From the NCBI RefSeq assembly GCF_015644725.1, contig NZ_CP064795.1:1548501-1612500 (forward strand): a stretch of DNA of 64,000 bases, given 5' to 3'. This stretch comes from Salinimonas marina. Lineage in GTDB: Bacteria > Pseudomonadota > Gammaproteobacteria > Enterobacterales > Alteromonadaceae. How positions within the stretch are numbered: the stretch's first letter is position 1; every line of letters begins with the position of its first letter. A program made the translations under genes and the position numbers. This document shows positions 41,608 to 50,984 of the stretch, one piece after another. The notes under the pieces are model-generated. The model ran no database searches, was not told the origin of the DNA, and saw nothing but the letters and a program-made list of their open reading frames with translations.

Positions 41608-43772
41608 ATGCAAGTCGAGCAACAACTGGCGTGGGCGAGCTGTGCCAATCCGTTTTCCAGACTGGGACCCACCAATACGTCTCAGGGGCTGAAGATTTGT
41701 GTATGGCGGCCAGATGCCACGACGATCAAGGTGGGTCGGCCGGGCAGTGGTAAAACCCTGGGTAGTTTGCACAAAAACGATGACTCCGGGCTCTTTGAAG
41801 GCACCATTAAAGATCTGGAGCATGACGCTCTGTATTGTTTACACCTGGACACCCCGAAGGGGTGGTGACCGTTCTGGACCCGTATCAATTTAAGACCGAG
41901 GCGTTTCACGCGGTTCATTATATCGATCATCAGCCGCAAAATTTGTATCGTCAGGCGGGTGCTCAGCTTATTTCAGTGGCAGATAGTGTCCAGGCCACCC
42001 GTTTTTGTGTGTTTGCGCCTAATGCCAGTGCGGTGTCGGTGATTGGCGATTTCAATCGCTGGGACGGGCGGCTGCATCCGCTGGAAAAAACCGAGATGGG
42101 TTACTGGGTGCTGGTGATTCCGCACCTGGGGCCGGGACAGCGCTACAAGTTTCAAATCAAAGACAGTTTTGGCAATACCTTACCCCATAAAGCCGATCCG
42201 TTAGGTTATCAGGCCGAGCAGTATCCTTCCCATGCGTCAGTGATCTTTGACCACAGTAGTTATGAATGGCAGGACGAGGCCTGGATGAGTCAGCGTGGTT
42301 ACGATAAATATCAGCAACCGATGAGTATTTATGAGGTACATCTGGGCTCCTGGCGCAAACCGGGTGATGAACGCCGGTATCTGAGTTATCACGAATTGGC
42401 AGATACGCTTGTTCCGTATGCTGTGGACATGGGGTATACCCATCTGGAATTGCTGCCGGTATCAGAGTTTCCGTTTGATGGCTCCTGGGGTTATCAGCCG
42501 GTGGGCATGTTTGCGCCTACCAGTCGCTTTGGCAATCCGGACGACTTTAAATATTTTGTGGATAAATGTCACCAGCAAGGTCTGGGCGTGATCATCGACT
42601 GGGTGCCCGCCCACTTTCCCGAAGATGGCCATGGTCTGGCCCGCTTTGATGGTACTCATGTGTATGAATATGATGATCCCAGAAAAGGCTGGCATCCGGA
42701 CTGGAACTCTTGCATATACGACTTTGGTAAAGACACGGTGCGTCAGTTTTTAGTGGCCAATGCGCTGTTCTGGCTGGATAAATTCCACATCGATGGGCTT
42801 CGGGTCGATGCGGTGGCGTCGATGTTATATCTGGATTATTCCCGTAAGGATGGCGAGTGGATCCCCAATGTAGACGGCGGCAACCAAAATTACGAAGCCA
42901 TTAGTTTACTGCGCTGGATGAACGAAGAAGCTTACCGGCATTACCCGGATGCCATGACCATTGCCGAAGAGTCCACGTCTTTTGCCGGGGTTTCACGGCC
43001 GGTGGATGCCGGTGGTCTGGGCTTTGGCTTTAAGTGGAATATGGGCTGGATGCATGACTCATTGCATTACATCAGTAAAGACCCGGCTTACCGACGTTAT
43101 CATCACAGCGAAATGACATTTTCAATGGTCTATGCCTTTGATGAAAACTTTGTCTTGCCATTATCTCATGATGAAGTGGTGCATGGTAAAGGCAGCTTAC
43201 TGGAAAAAATGCCCGGGGATGAATGGCAGGCCGCTGCAAGCCTGCGCAGTTATGCCGCATTTATGTTTGGCCATCCGGGCAAAAAGCTTAATTTTATGGG
43301 CAATGAGCTGGGGCAATTTAAAGAGTGGAACCATGACAGCTCATTAGACTGGCATCTGCTGGAATATCCAAAGCATCAGGGGATTCAGCATCTGTACCGA
43401 AAGCTGAACCAATTATACCGGCAGTACCCGGCATTGTACCAACTTGACCATAGCCATGAAGGGTTCAGCTGGGTTGACCATACCAATGAAGCTCAAAGCG
43501 TAATTTCTTTTGCACGTCACAGTCAGAACCGTACTCAGCAAGTGTATGTGGTGAGCAATATGACGCCAGTGCCTTATGATAACTTCCGGGTGGGCGTAGA
43601 ACGTGCTGGCGATTATGCTTTAGTTCTGAACACGGATGACGAACAATTCTGGGGTAGTGGTTACCAGGTAACGAGCAAGGCGACGGCACAATCGGTAGCA
43701 TGGAATGACCTACCGAATTCGATAGAGATAAATCTGCCTCCTCTGGCCACCGTTTTCTGGGTTATTGAATAG
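41608..43772 (+). pseudogene. glgB: 1,4-alpha-glucan branching enzyme, broken by a one-base frameshift
   Basis: The frame from ATG 41608 (AGGAG upstream) gives the N-terminal ~84 residues and then stops. The second frame, to 43772, carries the rest. Adding one C to the four-C run at 41852-41855 joins them as HLDTPEGVVTVLDPYQF, giving ~721 aa, close to the 728 aa of E. coli GlgB. Domains: N-terminal CBM48 repeats, then the GH13 barrel with the nucleophile in GLRVDAVASMLYLDYSR, the acid/base Glu in TIAEESTSF and LPLSHDEVVHGKGSLLEKMPGD. It makes alpha-1,6 branches in glycogen. A read error is likeliest. Confidence 0.9.
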
Positions 43773-43781
43773 GAAAGAATT

Positions 43782-45869
43782 GTGAATGTTTCGGTTGAAC
43801 AAAAATGGTTTCAAACCACTGGTCACCATGCCCCATTAGGGGCCACGGTAACCACAGAGGGGGTAAATTTTGCGGTTTACAGCCCCGATGCGAAAGCAGT
43901 GGTGCTGTGTCTGTACAGTTCAGATACCGAAGAAACCCTGTGTGAAATTCCATTGGCCAATAAAACCGGGGATATCTGGCATGGCCTGATCCATGGTATT
44001 GGACATCGTCAGCTCTATGCCTATCGGGTTGATCGAGGCCACAGTGAATTACACAGCTCCCCGGCTGATAAACTGCTGATTGACCCGTACGCCAAAACAT
44101 TGAGTCGGCCGGTTCACTGGAATGCCCGCCAGTATGTCAATGATTCGCATTTTATGGTTCCCAAAGGCCTGGTGATTGACCGTCGCGCGTACCCTGACCA
44201 ACGTCCTCATAAACCGAACCTGAAGCCGCATATGCGCATCATATACGAAGCGCATATGAAAGGACTGACTCAGCTACATCCCCAGGTACCTGCCGAACAG
44301 CGGGGTAAATACCTGGGTGCTTGCCATCCGGCGGTGTTGTCACATTTAAAAACACTGGGGGTAACCAGTGTCCAGTTTCTGCCCCTGACCGCCTGTATGC
44401 CCGAGCCTTACATCACGGAAAAAGGCATGACCAATTACTGGGGCTATAACCCAGTAAGTTTTTTTGCCCCTGAACCCCGTTATGCTCAGCTAAATGCCCT
44501 GGACGAATTACGTACCATGGTGGATCGTTATCATGAAGCCGGGCTTGAAGTTATCGTAGATGTGGTTTTTAACCATACTGCAGAAGGTGGCAAAGGCGGG
44601 CCGGTACTGTCCTTCAAAGGCTTTTGCCCCTATCAGGCCTATCTTTATGAGCAAGCCCCCAATGGCGAGTTATTCTTTTCTAATCATTCAGGGTGTGGCA
44701 ATAGCATAAATTCATCACAGCCAATGATGATGAAGCTCATTCTTGATGCGCTGCGTTTTTGGCTAACCATCGTGGGGGTGGATGGCTTCCGGTTTGATCT
44801 GGCTGCAAGTCTGGGACGGGAACCACAGCACTTTACCAAAACTGCCGGAATCTTGCGGGCCATGCAGCAGGACCCGCTCATTAGCCAGGCGGTATTGATT
44901 GCCGAACCCTGGGATATCGGACCCGGCGGGTATCAGCTGGGAAGTTTCAACAGCGACTGGCTGGAGGTCAACGATAAATACCGGGATAACGTGCGTGCGT
45001 TTTGGCGTGGTGACGATGGCATGACCGCCGAATTTGCGACCCGTTTGTTTGGCTCTGCTGATATCTTTGGTAAAGGCCGCCGGCATATCAATACCTCGGT
45101 CAATAACATTACCTATCATGATGGTTTTACACTGCATGACCTGGTGAGCTACAACGAGCGTCATAATCATGCCAATGGGGAAGAAAATCAGGATGGTCAT
45201 GGCCACAACCTGTCGGCTAATTATGGGGTAGAAGGGCCCACCCAGGATGAAGCCGTGCTGGCGTTACGGGAAAAACAAAAGCGAAATATGTTTGCTACGC
45301 TGCTGCTGAGTCAGGGCACCCCGCACATTTTGGGCGCCGATGAACTGAGCAAAACCCAGCAGGGCAACAACAATGCGTATTGTCAGGATAACGACATTAA
45401 CTGGTATGACTGGGAGTTAAACAAACGTCGTCAGGACTTTCTTAATTTTTGTGGTTATGTCATCGCGTTGCGCAAAAGCAGTGATGTATTATCGAACCTA
45501 CTGGAACAGGATGATAGCTGGCAGCAACGCACTAATGTGTCGCAAATTCGCTGGTTTAAGCCTGACGGCGCGGTAAAAGAGACTGAGGACTGGCACGATA
45601 ATAACCGGACATTTGGCGTAGAAATTGAAGGGTCGGCCGAACCCGGAGCCCCGATTGAGCATTGGTTTATCTGTTTTAATACAGATGATACCGAAGTGCG
45701 CTTTAAATTACCGACCCTGGCCCAGCCCAGCGGGTGGCAGTTACGTCTGGATACCCGTTATGCGTGCTTACAGGAGCAGCCCGAGATTTGCATTCAGCAA
45801 ATATTTTCCCAGGCTCCCAAAAGTGTCGCAGTGTTTTGTTACGCGCCCTTACCAGAGCGCAAAAACTAA
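43782..45869 (+). CDS. glgX: Glycogen debranching enzyme GlgX
   Basis: A 695-aa isoamylase-type GH13 enzyme that removes alpha-1,6 branches from phosphorylase limit glycogen. It begins with CBM48 (TTGHHAPLGATVTTEGVNFAVYSP), then the barrel motifs VIVDVVFNHTAEG, VDGFRFDLAASLG (nucleophile Asp), VLIAEPWDIGPGG (acid/base Glu) and INYHDGFTL-like NITYHDGFTLHDL. The start is a GTG at 43782 with AGGA 7 bases upstream. It ends the malQ-glgB-glgX set; glgC, glgA and glgP are not in the window. Confidence 0.95.
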   Translation: MNVSVEQKWFQTTGHHAPLGATVTTEGVNFAVYSPDAKAVVLCLYSSDTEETLCEIPLANKTGDIWHGLIHGIGHRQLYAYRVDRGHSELHSSPADKLLIDPYAKTLSRPVHWNARQYVNDSHFMVPKGLVIDRRAYPDQRPHKPNLKPHMRIIYEAHMKGLTQLHPQVPAEQRGKYLGACHPAVLSHLKTLGVTSVQFLPLTACMPEPYITEKGMTNYWGYNPVSFFAPEPRYAQLNALDELRTMVDRYHEAGLEVIVDVVFNHTAEGGKGGPVLSFKGFCPYQAYLYEQAPNGELFFSNHSGCGNSINSSQPMMMKLILDALRFWLTIVGVDGFRFDLAASLGREPQHFTKTAGILRAMQQDPLISQAVLIAEPWDIGPGGYQLGSFNSDWLEVNDKYRDNVRAFWRGDDGMTAEFATRLFGSADIFGKGRRHINTSVNNITYHDGFTLHDLVSYNERHNHANGEENQDGHGHNLSANYGVEGPTQDEAVLALREKQKRNMFATLLLSQGTPHILGADELSKTQQGNNNAYCQDNDINWYDWELNKRRQDFLNFCGYVIALRKSSDVLSNLLEQDDSWQQRTNVSQIRWFKPDGAVKETEDWHDNNRTFGVEIEGSAEPGAPIEHWFICFNTDDTEVRFKLPTLAQPSGWQLRLDTRYACLQEQPEICIQQIFSQAPKSVAVFCYAPLPERKN

Positions 45870-45967
45870 GCAGGGTGCCCGGCTTCACGAAGGTAGCCGT
45901 GCCCCATGCGCTCCACCCGAAGCACTCGCTGCCTTGTAATTGTTCCGGGGGCCCCCATACCTGTTGT

Positions 45968-46001
45968 AAGGCCAGATGGACAGACGTTGCTGGCCTTTTT
46001 T
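45968..46001 (+). terminator. Terminator after glgX
   Basis: AAGGCCAG (45968-45975) and CTGGCCTTTTTT (45990-46001) form the hairpin, about 100 bases after the glgX stop. Confidence 0.8.
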
Positions 46002-46083
46002 CTTTTCAAATCATCGTTTATTAGTGTTCATAAGCACAACGGATGGTAATATGCGCAGCCATCTGCAACCTAAGGTGAAAACC

Positions 46084-47637
46084 ATGCACAAAGAAGATGG
46101 AAAGGCCCAGCCCGAAAAAAACTGCGATGTCGGTTTTATTGGATTAGGCGTGATGGGGGCAAATCTGACCCTGAATTTGGCCGACAACGGCTACCGCGTA
46201 GCCTGCTTTGATTTAGACCAAAGCAAAGTTGATGCTATTTTGGCCAAAGAAGCGGCTGAACGTGGTGATGACTCTACCCCTCGCATTGAAGGCTGCAGTT
46301 CCTATACTGAACTGTTAAGCAAATTAAAAGCACCCCATTTAATTATCTTGTCAGTACCTGCCGGCGACCCGGTAGATCATGTCTGCAACCATCTTATCGA
46401 TGCTGGTATCAAAGCCGACGATATTGTTATTGATACCGGCAACAGTCTGTGGACCGACTCGGTGCAGCGCGAAGAACAATACAAAAGTAAATTCATCTTC
46501 TTTACTACCGCGGTATCCGGTGGTGAGGTGGGGGCGCGTTTTGGTCCGTCTTTAATGCCGTCTGGCAATCCTTATGCATGGACCCGAATTGAACCCGTGC
46601 TGACGGCGATTGCGGCCAAGGTAGACCCGGTGACGGGTAAACCTATTGAAAGCCGTACACCCGGGCAGCCGGTCACCGAAGGCGAGCCGTGTGCGACTTA
46701 CATCGGCACCATGGGCGCCGGGCACTACGTAAAAATGGTCCACAATGGTATCGAATACGCAGACATGCAGCTGATTTGCGAAGCCTACCAAATCATGCGT
46801 ACCTCACTGCGTATGTCGGCTGCTGAGATTGCCAAAGTCTTTCGTCGCTGGAATGAAGGCAAGCTGAACAGCTATCTGATGGAAATCAGTGCCGAAGTGC
46901 TGGAACAAACGGACCCGGACACGGGGATGCCGCTGGTGGATGTTATTTTAGATAAAGCAGGCCAGAAAGGCACCGGCTTGTGGACGGCGGTTAGTGCGTT
47001 GCAGGTGGGCAGCCCGGCTCAAACCATTACCTCCGCAGTGTTTGCCCGCAGTATTTCGGGGTTGAAGGAAGAGCGGGTTAAAGCCAGTGAAATTCTGCAT
47101 GGCCCCGAGGTGCAAACACTGGATGATGATGCCAAGATGAAAGCGGTGCACCAGTTAGAGCAAGCATTGTATTGCTCTAAGATCTGCGCCTATGCACAGG
47201 GGTTTCAGTTGATGGCCACTGCTGCCAAAGAGCATGAATGGGATCTGGAATTTGGCGAAATCGCCAAAATCTGGCGCGCAGGCTGTATTATTCGGGCAGT
47301 ATTTTTACAGTCCATAGCCCAGGCCTACGAGAACAATGAAGATCTTGAAAATCTGTTGCTGGATCCGTTTTTTGCTGATCAGATAACCCAGATGCAGTCG
47401 GACTGGCGCGAATCGATTGCCCAGGCCACGCTGGCGGGTATTCCGTGCCCGGCAATGATGTCGGCACTAAGTTATTATGACTCTTATCGGACCGCGGTAT
47501 TGCCGGCGAATTTATTGCAAGGTCAGCGTGACTATTTTGGTGCGCATACCTATCAGCGTATTGATAAACCGGCGGGTAAGAAGTTTCATCTGGACTGGAG
47601 TCATCCGGATCGCCCCCAGGTGGCAGTTAAAAAATAG
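46084..47637 (+). CDS. gnd: 6-phosphogluconate dehydrogenase (decarboxylating)
   Basis: A 517-aa enzyme that makes ribulose-5-P, CO2 and NADPH from 6-phosphogluconate, competing with Edd. NADP motif GFIGLGVMGANLTLNLADNGY, substrate site VSGGEVGARFGPSLMPSG, catalytic GAGHYVKMVHNGIEYADMQ and KAGQKGTGLWT are all present. It is longer than the usual 468 aa because of inserts near residues 55-80 (AAERGDDSTPRIEG) and 180-205 (DPVTGKPIESRTPGQPVTEG). The start is ATG 46084 with AAGG upstream; the frame extends to 45976 across the glgX terminator. Confidence 0.93.
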   Translation: MHKEDGKAQPEKNCDVGFIGLGVMGANLTLNLADNGYRVACFDLDQSKVDAILAKEAAERGDDSTPRIEGCSSYTELLSKLKAPHLIILSVPAGDPVDHVCNHLIDAGIKADDIVIDTGNSLWTDSVQREEQYKSKFIFFTTAVSGGEVGARFGPSLMPSGNPYAWTRIEPVLTAIAAKVDPVTGKPIESRTPGQPVTEGEPCATYIGTMGAGHYVKMVHNGIEYADMQLICEAYQIMRTSLRMSAAEIAKVFRRWNEGKLNSYLMEISAEVLEQTDPDTGMPLVDVILDKAGQKGTGLWTAVSALQVGSPAQTITSAVFARSISGLKEERVKASEILHGPEVQTLDDDAKMKAVHQLEQALYCSKICAYAQGFQLMATAAKEHEWDLEFGEIAKIWRAGCIIRAVFLQSIAQAYENNEDLENLLLDPFFADQITQMQSDWRESIAQATLAGIPCPAMMSALSYYDSYRTAVLPANLLQGQRDYFGAHTYQRIDKPAGKKFHLDWSHPDRPQVAVKK

Positions 47638-47670
47638 TGGCCACTTTTTCTCAACCGAGCAGGAGGTTGC

Positions 47671-48066
47671 ATGACTGATAAATACAAAGACACCTTATCC
47701 GATGAAGCCTATTGGGTTACCCGGCAAGCCGGCACCGAACGGCCGTTTACCGGCGCATTACTAAATGAAACCCGCGACGGTTATTATTTATGTAAATGCT
47801 GCGGGGCCAAGCTGTTTCCGGCTGAAACCAAGTTTGACGCCGGCTGTGGCTGGCCCTCGTTTTACGATCAAAGTGATGACAGCAATGTCGGATTTCGCGA
47901 AGACCACACCCACGGTATGGCCCGTACGGAAATTTTTTGCAAACAGTGCGATGCGCATTTGGGCCATGTGTTTCCCGACGGCCCTGAACCCACCGGCCAG
48001 CGTTATTGTGTCAATTCCTTGTCAATGAACTTTACCTCAAACGAGGGCGATAAGGTTGAAGGCTAA
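47671..48066 (+). CDS. msrB: Peptide-methionine (R)-S-oxide reductase
   Basis: A 131-aa MsrB that repairs methionine-R-sulfoxide. Two zinc-binding CxxC pairs are visible (CKCCGAKLF and CKQCDAHLG), as is the catalytic cysteine in RYCVNSLSMNF. GCGWPSFYD is the substrate pocket. It has an AGGAGG ribosome site. msrB also neighbours gapA in E. coli, so its presence in this block is part of an old gene group. Confidence 0.96.
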   Translation: MTDKYKDTLSDEAYWVTRQAGTERPFTGALLNETRDGYYLCKCCGAKLFPAETKFDAGCGWPSFYDQSDDSNVGFREDHTHGMARTEIFCKQCDAHLGHVFPDGPEPTGQRYCVNSLSMNFTSNEGDKVEG

Positions 48067-48124
48067 CACTTGTCGACAATGCATTAACATGTGATTAAAA
48101 AATAGCCAGACTGTGCGTCTAAAT

Positions 48125-48156
48125 AAAAAAGAGTGGTCAGCAGCCACTCTTTTTTT
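48125..48156. terminator. Terminator after msrB
   Basis: AAAAAAGAGTGG and CCACTCTTTTTTT form a 12-bp stem around TCAGCAG, about 60 bases after the msrB stop. Confidence 0.9.
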
Positions 48157-48207
48157 GTACACGACTGAAAATTTTTATGAAACTTTTTTACGAATACATC
48201 AGCCGAT

Positions 48208-48235
48208 GTGCCTTGGTGTACTCATACCGAGGCAC
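48208..48235. repeat. 10-bp stem hairpin of unknown role
   Basis: GTGCCTTGGT (48208-48217) pairs with ACCGAGGCAC (48226-48235), with one G-T pair and an 8-base loop. There is no T-run on either side, so it is not a standard terminator. Confidence 0.6.
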
Positions 48236-48487
48236 ACCATAATGCCATTCCTAAATTCCATAACCCTCAAAAATCGGCCCGGCAGGATCACCAATGGTAC
48301 TGCCAGGAGAACCCGTGCCGTTGTTTTATGCATTAGCATCGGCCTCAGAAGTAGATAGGAATGGTTTGTGGCATAACCACCACGCCAAAGTCTCATGGCA
48401 AAAAAATACGAAGGTTTGGGGCCGGTTGCCTACTTTGTGGAAAACTTACCAAATAATACCAAGGAATCTTCAAAAATAGCCAACTAC

Positions 48488-48502
48488 TGTAATTAATCAA
48501 CA
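48488..48502. promoter_or_regulatory. Weak HexR-like site upstream of the second GAPDH
   Basis: TGTAATTAATCAACA has a perfect left arm but three mismatches in the right arm of TGTAATwwwATTACA. It is ~130 bp before the start codon. Confidence 0.3.
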
Positions 48503-48631
48503 ATTTGGTGATTATCGGCGACTTACCTAAAATGCTTGCGTCCATGACCGACATCTAACTCATCTCATATGTACCCTAATAATAAGTCGTCATGGACATT
48601 TTTATTATCTTAAGTCGATGAAGGCAAAAGC

Positions 48632-50077
48632 ATGAATCAACAGTTCGAACAGGAATTACAGAGTAGTTGGCAAGAGCGACAAGAATATGCGGAGATGATG
48701 CTTCCGCTGATTGGCCGCTTGTATCGCAAATTTGCAGTAGAGATTTCTGTGTATGGCAGACCTTTGCTCAACGCCAGTGCCATTGATGTGATTAAGGCTC
48801 ATCGGATGGTGCGTTTGCACGAAGGCATCAAGCTGCGCCTGCGGGAAAGCTGGCCGGTGCTTGAGGCGTTGGATAAGATGCAACTGGCTCCTGCCCAAAT
48901 CGATATTGGCAAGCTTGCCTTTGATTTCAATTATGGTTCGGCGGTTGATAACAACGATCTCGATGGTTTTCTTAGAAGTCAGCTGGCTTCGGTTGTCGAT
49001 CAAAAAGATGAGCAGCAACCCCGCGATGTGGTGCTATACGGTTTCGGCCGGATAGGGCGGTTGCTGGCCCGGCTGCTGATTGAGCGTCAGGGCGTCAATA
49101 ACAAACTGCGTTTACGCGCAATTGTGGTGCGTGGTGGCCGCGATGGCGATCTTGAAAAGCGTGCCAGCTTGTTGCGGCGTGACTCTGTCCATGGTCCGTT
49201 CAGCGGCAGCATTACGGTCGATGAGGAACGTAAAGCTATTAAGGCCAATGGATCCTTTATTCAGGTTATCTATGCCAACAGTCCTGACGAAGTGGATTAC
49301 ACGCAGTACGGTATTAATAATGCGATTGTTATCGACAATACCGGCATCTGGCGCGACGAAGACGGTCTGGGTCAGCACCTTAAAGCCAAAGGTACCGACA
49401 AGGTTATGCTTACTGCGCCGGGTAAAGGGGATATTAAAAATATCGTGCACGGGGTTAACTGCGATACGATTTCTCCGGATGACAAGATTTTGTCTGCTGC
49501 CAGCTGTACTACCAATGCCATTACGCCGGTGTTAAAAGCCCTGGACGAAGAATATGGTATTGTTAGTGGTCATGTCGAAACGGTGCATTCGTATACCAAC
49601 GATCAAAACCTTATCGATAATTACCATAAAGCGGAGCGGCGTGGACGCAGCGCCCCATTAAATATGGTTATTACCGAAACTGGCGCCGCTAAAGCGGTGG
49701 CCAAGGCCTATCCGGGTCTGGCGGGCAAACTTACCGGTAACGCTATCCGGGTACCTACGCCGAATGTATCCCTGGCAATTTTGAACCTGAATCTGGACAA
49801 GACCACAGATAAATTACAGGTCAATGAGTTCTTACGCGACACGGCGTTGTTCTCACCGTTACAACACCAGATTGATTACACCGCCAGCAAGGAAATCGTG
49901 TCTTCCGATCTGGTCGGGTCGCGTGCGGCCTCGGTGGTGGACTCTCAGGCTACGATTGTGGCGGACAATCGGGTGACATTATATGTCTGGTACGATAATG
50001 AATTTGGCTATAGCTGCCAGGTAATGCGGGTTGTTCGTGATATGGCGAACCTGAGCTTCCCAACACTGCCTGCATAA
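48632..50077 (+). CDS. Glyceraldehyde-3-phosphate dehydrogenase homologue with N-terminal extension
   Basis: A 481-aa protein. Residues 1-128 are a mostly helical extension with no domain I recognise (it begins MNQQFEQELQSSWQERQEYA). From about residue 129 the GAPDH fold begins: [17 protein letters not shown] (NAD motif), catalytic cysteine in AASCTTNAITPVLKAL, histidine in VETVHSYTNDQNLIDNYHKAERRGR, and WYDNEFGYSCQVMRVV. Such long GAPDHs occur in Vibrio and Shewanella relatives; whether this one works in glycolysis or gluconeogenesis cannot be read here. The ATG at 48632 has a weak ribosome site. Confidence 0.88.
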   Translation: MNQQFEQELQSSWQERQEYAEMMLPLIGRLYRKFAVEISVYGRPLLNASAIDVIKAHRMVRLHEGIKLRLRESWPVLEALDKMQLAPAQIDIGKLAFDFNYGSAVDNNDLDGFLRSQLASVVDQKDEQQPRDVVLYGFGRIGRLLARLLIERQGVNNKLRLRAIVVRGGRDGDLEKRASLLRRDSVHGPFSGSITVDEERKAIKANGSFIQVIYANSPDEVDYTQYGINNAIVIDNTGIWRDEDGLGQHLKAKGTDKVMLTAPGKGDIKNIVHGVNCDTISPDDKILSAASCTTNAITPVLKALDEEYGIVSGHVETVHSYTNDQNLIDNYHKAERRGRSAPLNMVITETGAAKAVAKAYPGLAGKLTGNAIRVPTPNVSLAILNLNLDKTTDKLQVNEFLRDTALFSPLQHQIDYTASKEIVSSDLVGSRAASVVDSQATIVADNRVTLYVWYDNEFGYSCQVMRVVRDMANLSFPTLPA

Positions 50078-50111
50078 GCCGGCAGGGCGGTAACGCCAAA
50101 ATACCAGCTAC

Positions 50112-50145
50112 AAGGCAAAAGGGATTCGCTCTTTTGCCTTTTTTT
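50112..50145. terminator. Terminator after the second GAPDH gene
   Basis: AAGGCAAAAG and CTTTTGCCTTTTTTT form a 10-bp stem, 35 bases after the stop codon. Confidence 0.9.
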
Positions 50146-50265
50146 GTGTTTAAAATCAGCCCGTTTAGCACAAGTTTGCGTAATACAGAATAACCGAATG
50201 GTTGTTCGCTATCGTGATCAGCTGTCTTTTTTGTTTGTTGTAGGCTGTTTTATAAGGAAAACAAA

Positions 50266-50811
50266 ATGACTAATCCTCCACGCCCCTGGTACCGCCGTTC
50301 GCTGGTTCGCTGGATTCGCGATATTAGTCTGATATGTCTGGTCATTTACGGCATCAGTCAGTGGCAGATGCGCGGTATGCTCTCCACCTCAGGGGATGCG
50401 GTAGCCTCGGTCACCTTTGTTAAAACATTGAACGGGGAGCCCTTCACCATAGCCCCAAAAGCGGGCAAACGAACGCTGATTTATTTTTTCGCGCCCTGGT
50501 GTGAGATCTGCAAAATGAGTATTGAAAATGTGGATGTGGTGGACACAGAGCGTTTTCAGGTTTTCCGTATCGCCCTGGATTACGACAATCCAAAAGCGGT
50601 ACGCGAGTTTTTAGAAAAGGCCGATGTTAAAGCCAAAGTATATCTGGGTAATGATCAGCTGAAATCTAATTTTCAGGTACAGGGCTATCCGTCGTACTAC
50701 CTGCTGGATGAGCAATTTAATGTCATCGATCGGGCGCTGGGCTATTCTACGGCCGCCGGCCTGAAGGTACGCACCTGGTTATCTTCCCCCGGACCGGACA
50801 CGCCGCATTAG
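50266..50811 (+). CDS. Membrane-anchored thioredoxin-like protein (TlpA/ResA type)
   Basis: A 181-aa protein with an N-terminal basic stretch and one membrane segment (about residues 18-36), then a periplasmic thioredoxin fold. The redox motif is CEIC in LIYFFAPWCEICKMSIENV, and the cis-proline is in VQGYPSYYLLDE. TlpA/ResA relatives reduce periplasmic disulfides, for example in cytochrome c maturation, but the partner is unknown here because no such genes are nearby. It has its own AAGGA ribosome site. Confidence 0.8.
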   Translation: MTNPPRPWYRRSLVRWIRDISLICLVIYGISQWQMRGMLSTSGDAVASVTFVKTLNGEPFTIAPKAGKRTLIYFFAPWCEICKMSIENVDVVDTERFQVFRIALDYDNPKAVREFLEKADVKAKVYLGNDQLKSNFQVQGYPSYYLLDEQFNVIDRALGYSTAAGLKVRTWLSSPGPDTPH

Positions 50812-50984
50812 CCTTACCAGCGGTTAACAGAGAATTGATTATCCGTTGTACAACTGTCAGCAAAGTTGAACAAAAATGTAAAAAAATTGGCATCCGGATG
50901 GCCCGAATGCCTTCTTAAGCATGGTATTGACCAAACACTGTGTGCTAAATTACCGCGCAAATTCATTTTTAAAAAGTCACTATC

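Larger units (their letters stand above)
48157..48631. other. 475-bp gap between msrB and the second GAPDH
   Basis: No convincing gene. It holds a hairpin at 48208-48235 and, near the gap gene, a weak HexR-like site at 48488-48502. Short frames on both strands have no family resemblance. Confidence 0.5.

Noticed and set aside
41251..41823. 190-codon minus-strand frame across the malQ-glgB junction
   Set aside because: Antisense to two conserved genes, with unremarkable composition.
41835..41870. Programmed frameshifting in glgB, or by extension in the other four frameshifted genes
   Set aside because: The sites lack a slippery heptamer with a downstream structure, and the families involved are not known to use recoding; base loss at homopolymers is simpler.
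48113..48479. Short frames on both strands after msrB
   Set aside because: They overlap the terminator and have no domain, ribosome site or consistent composition.
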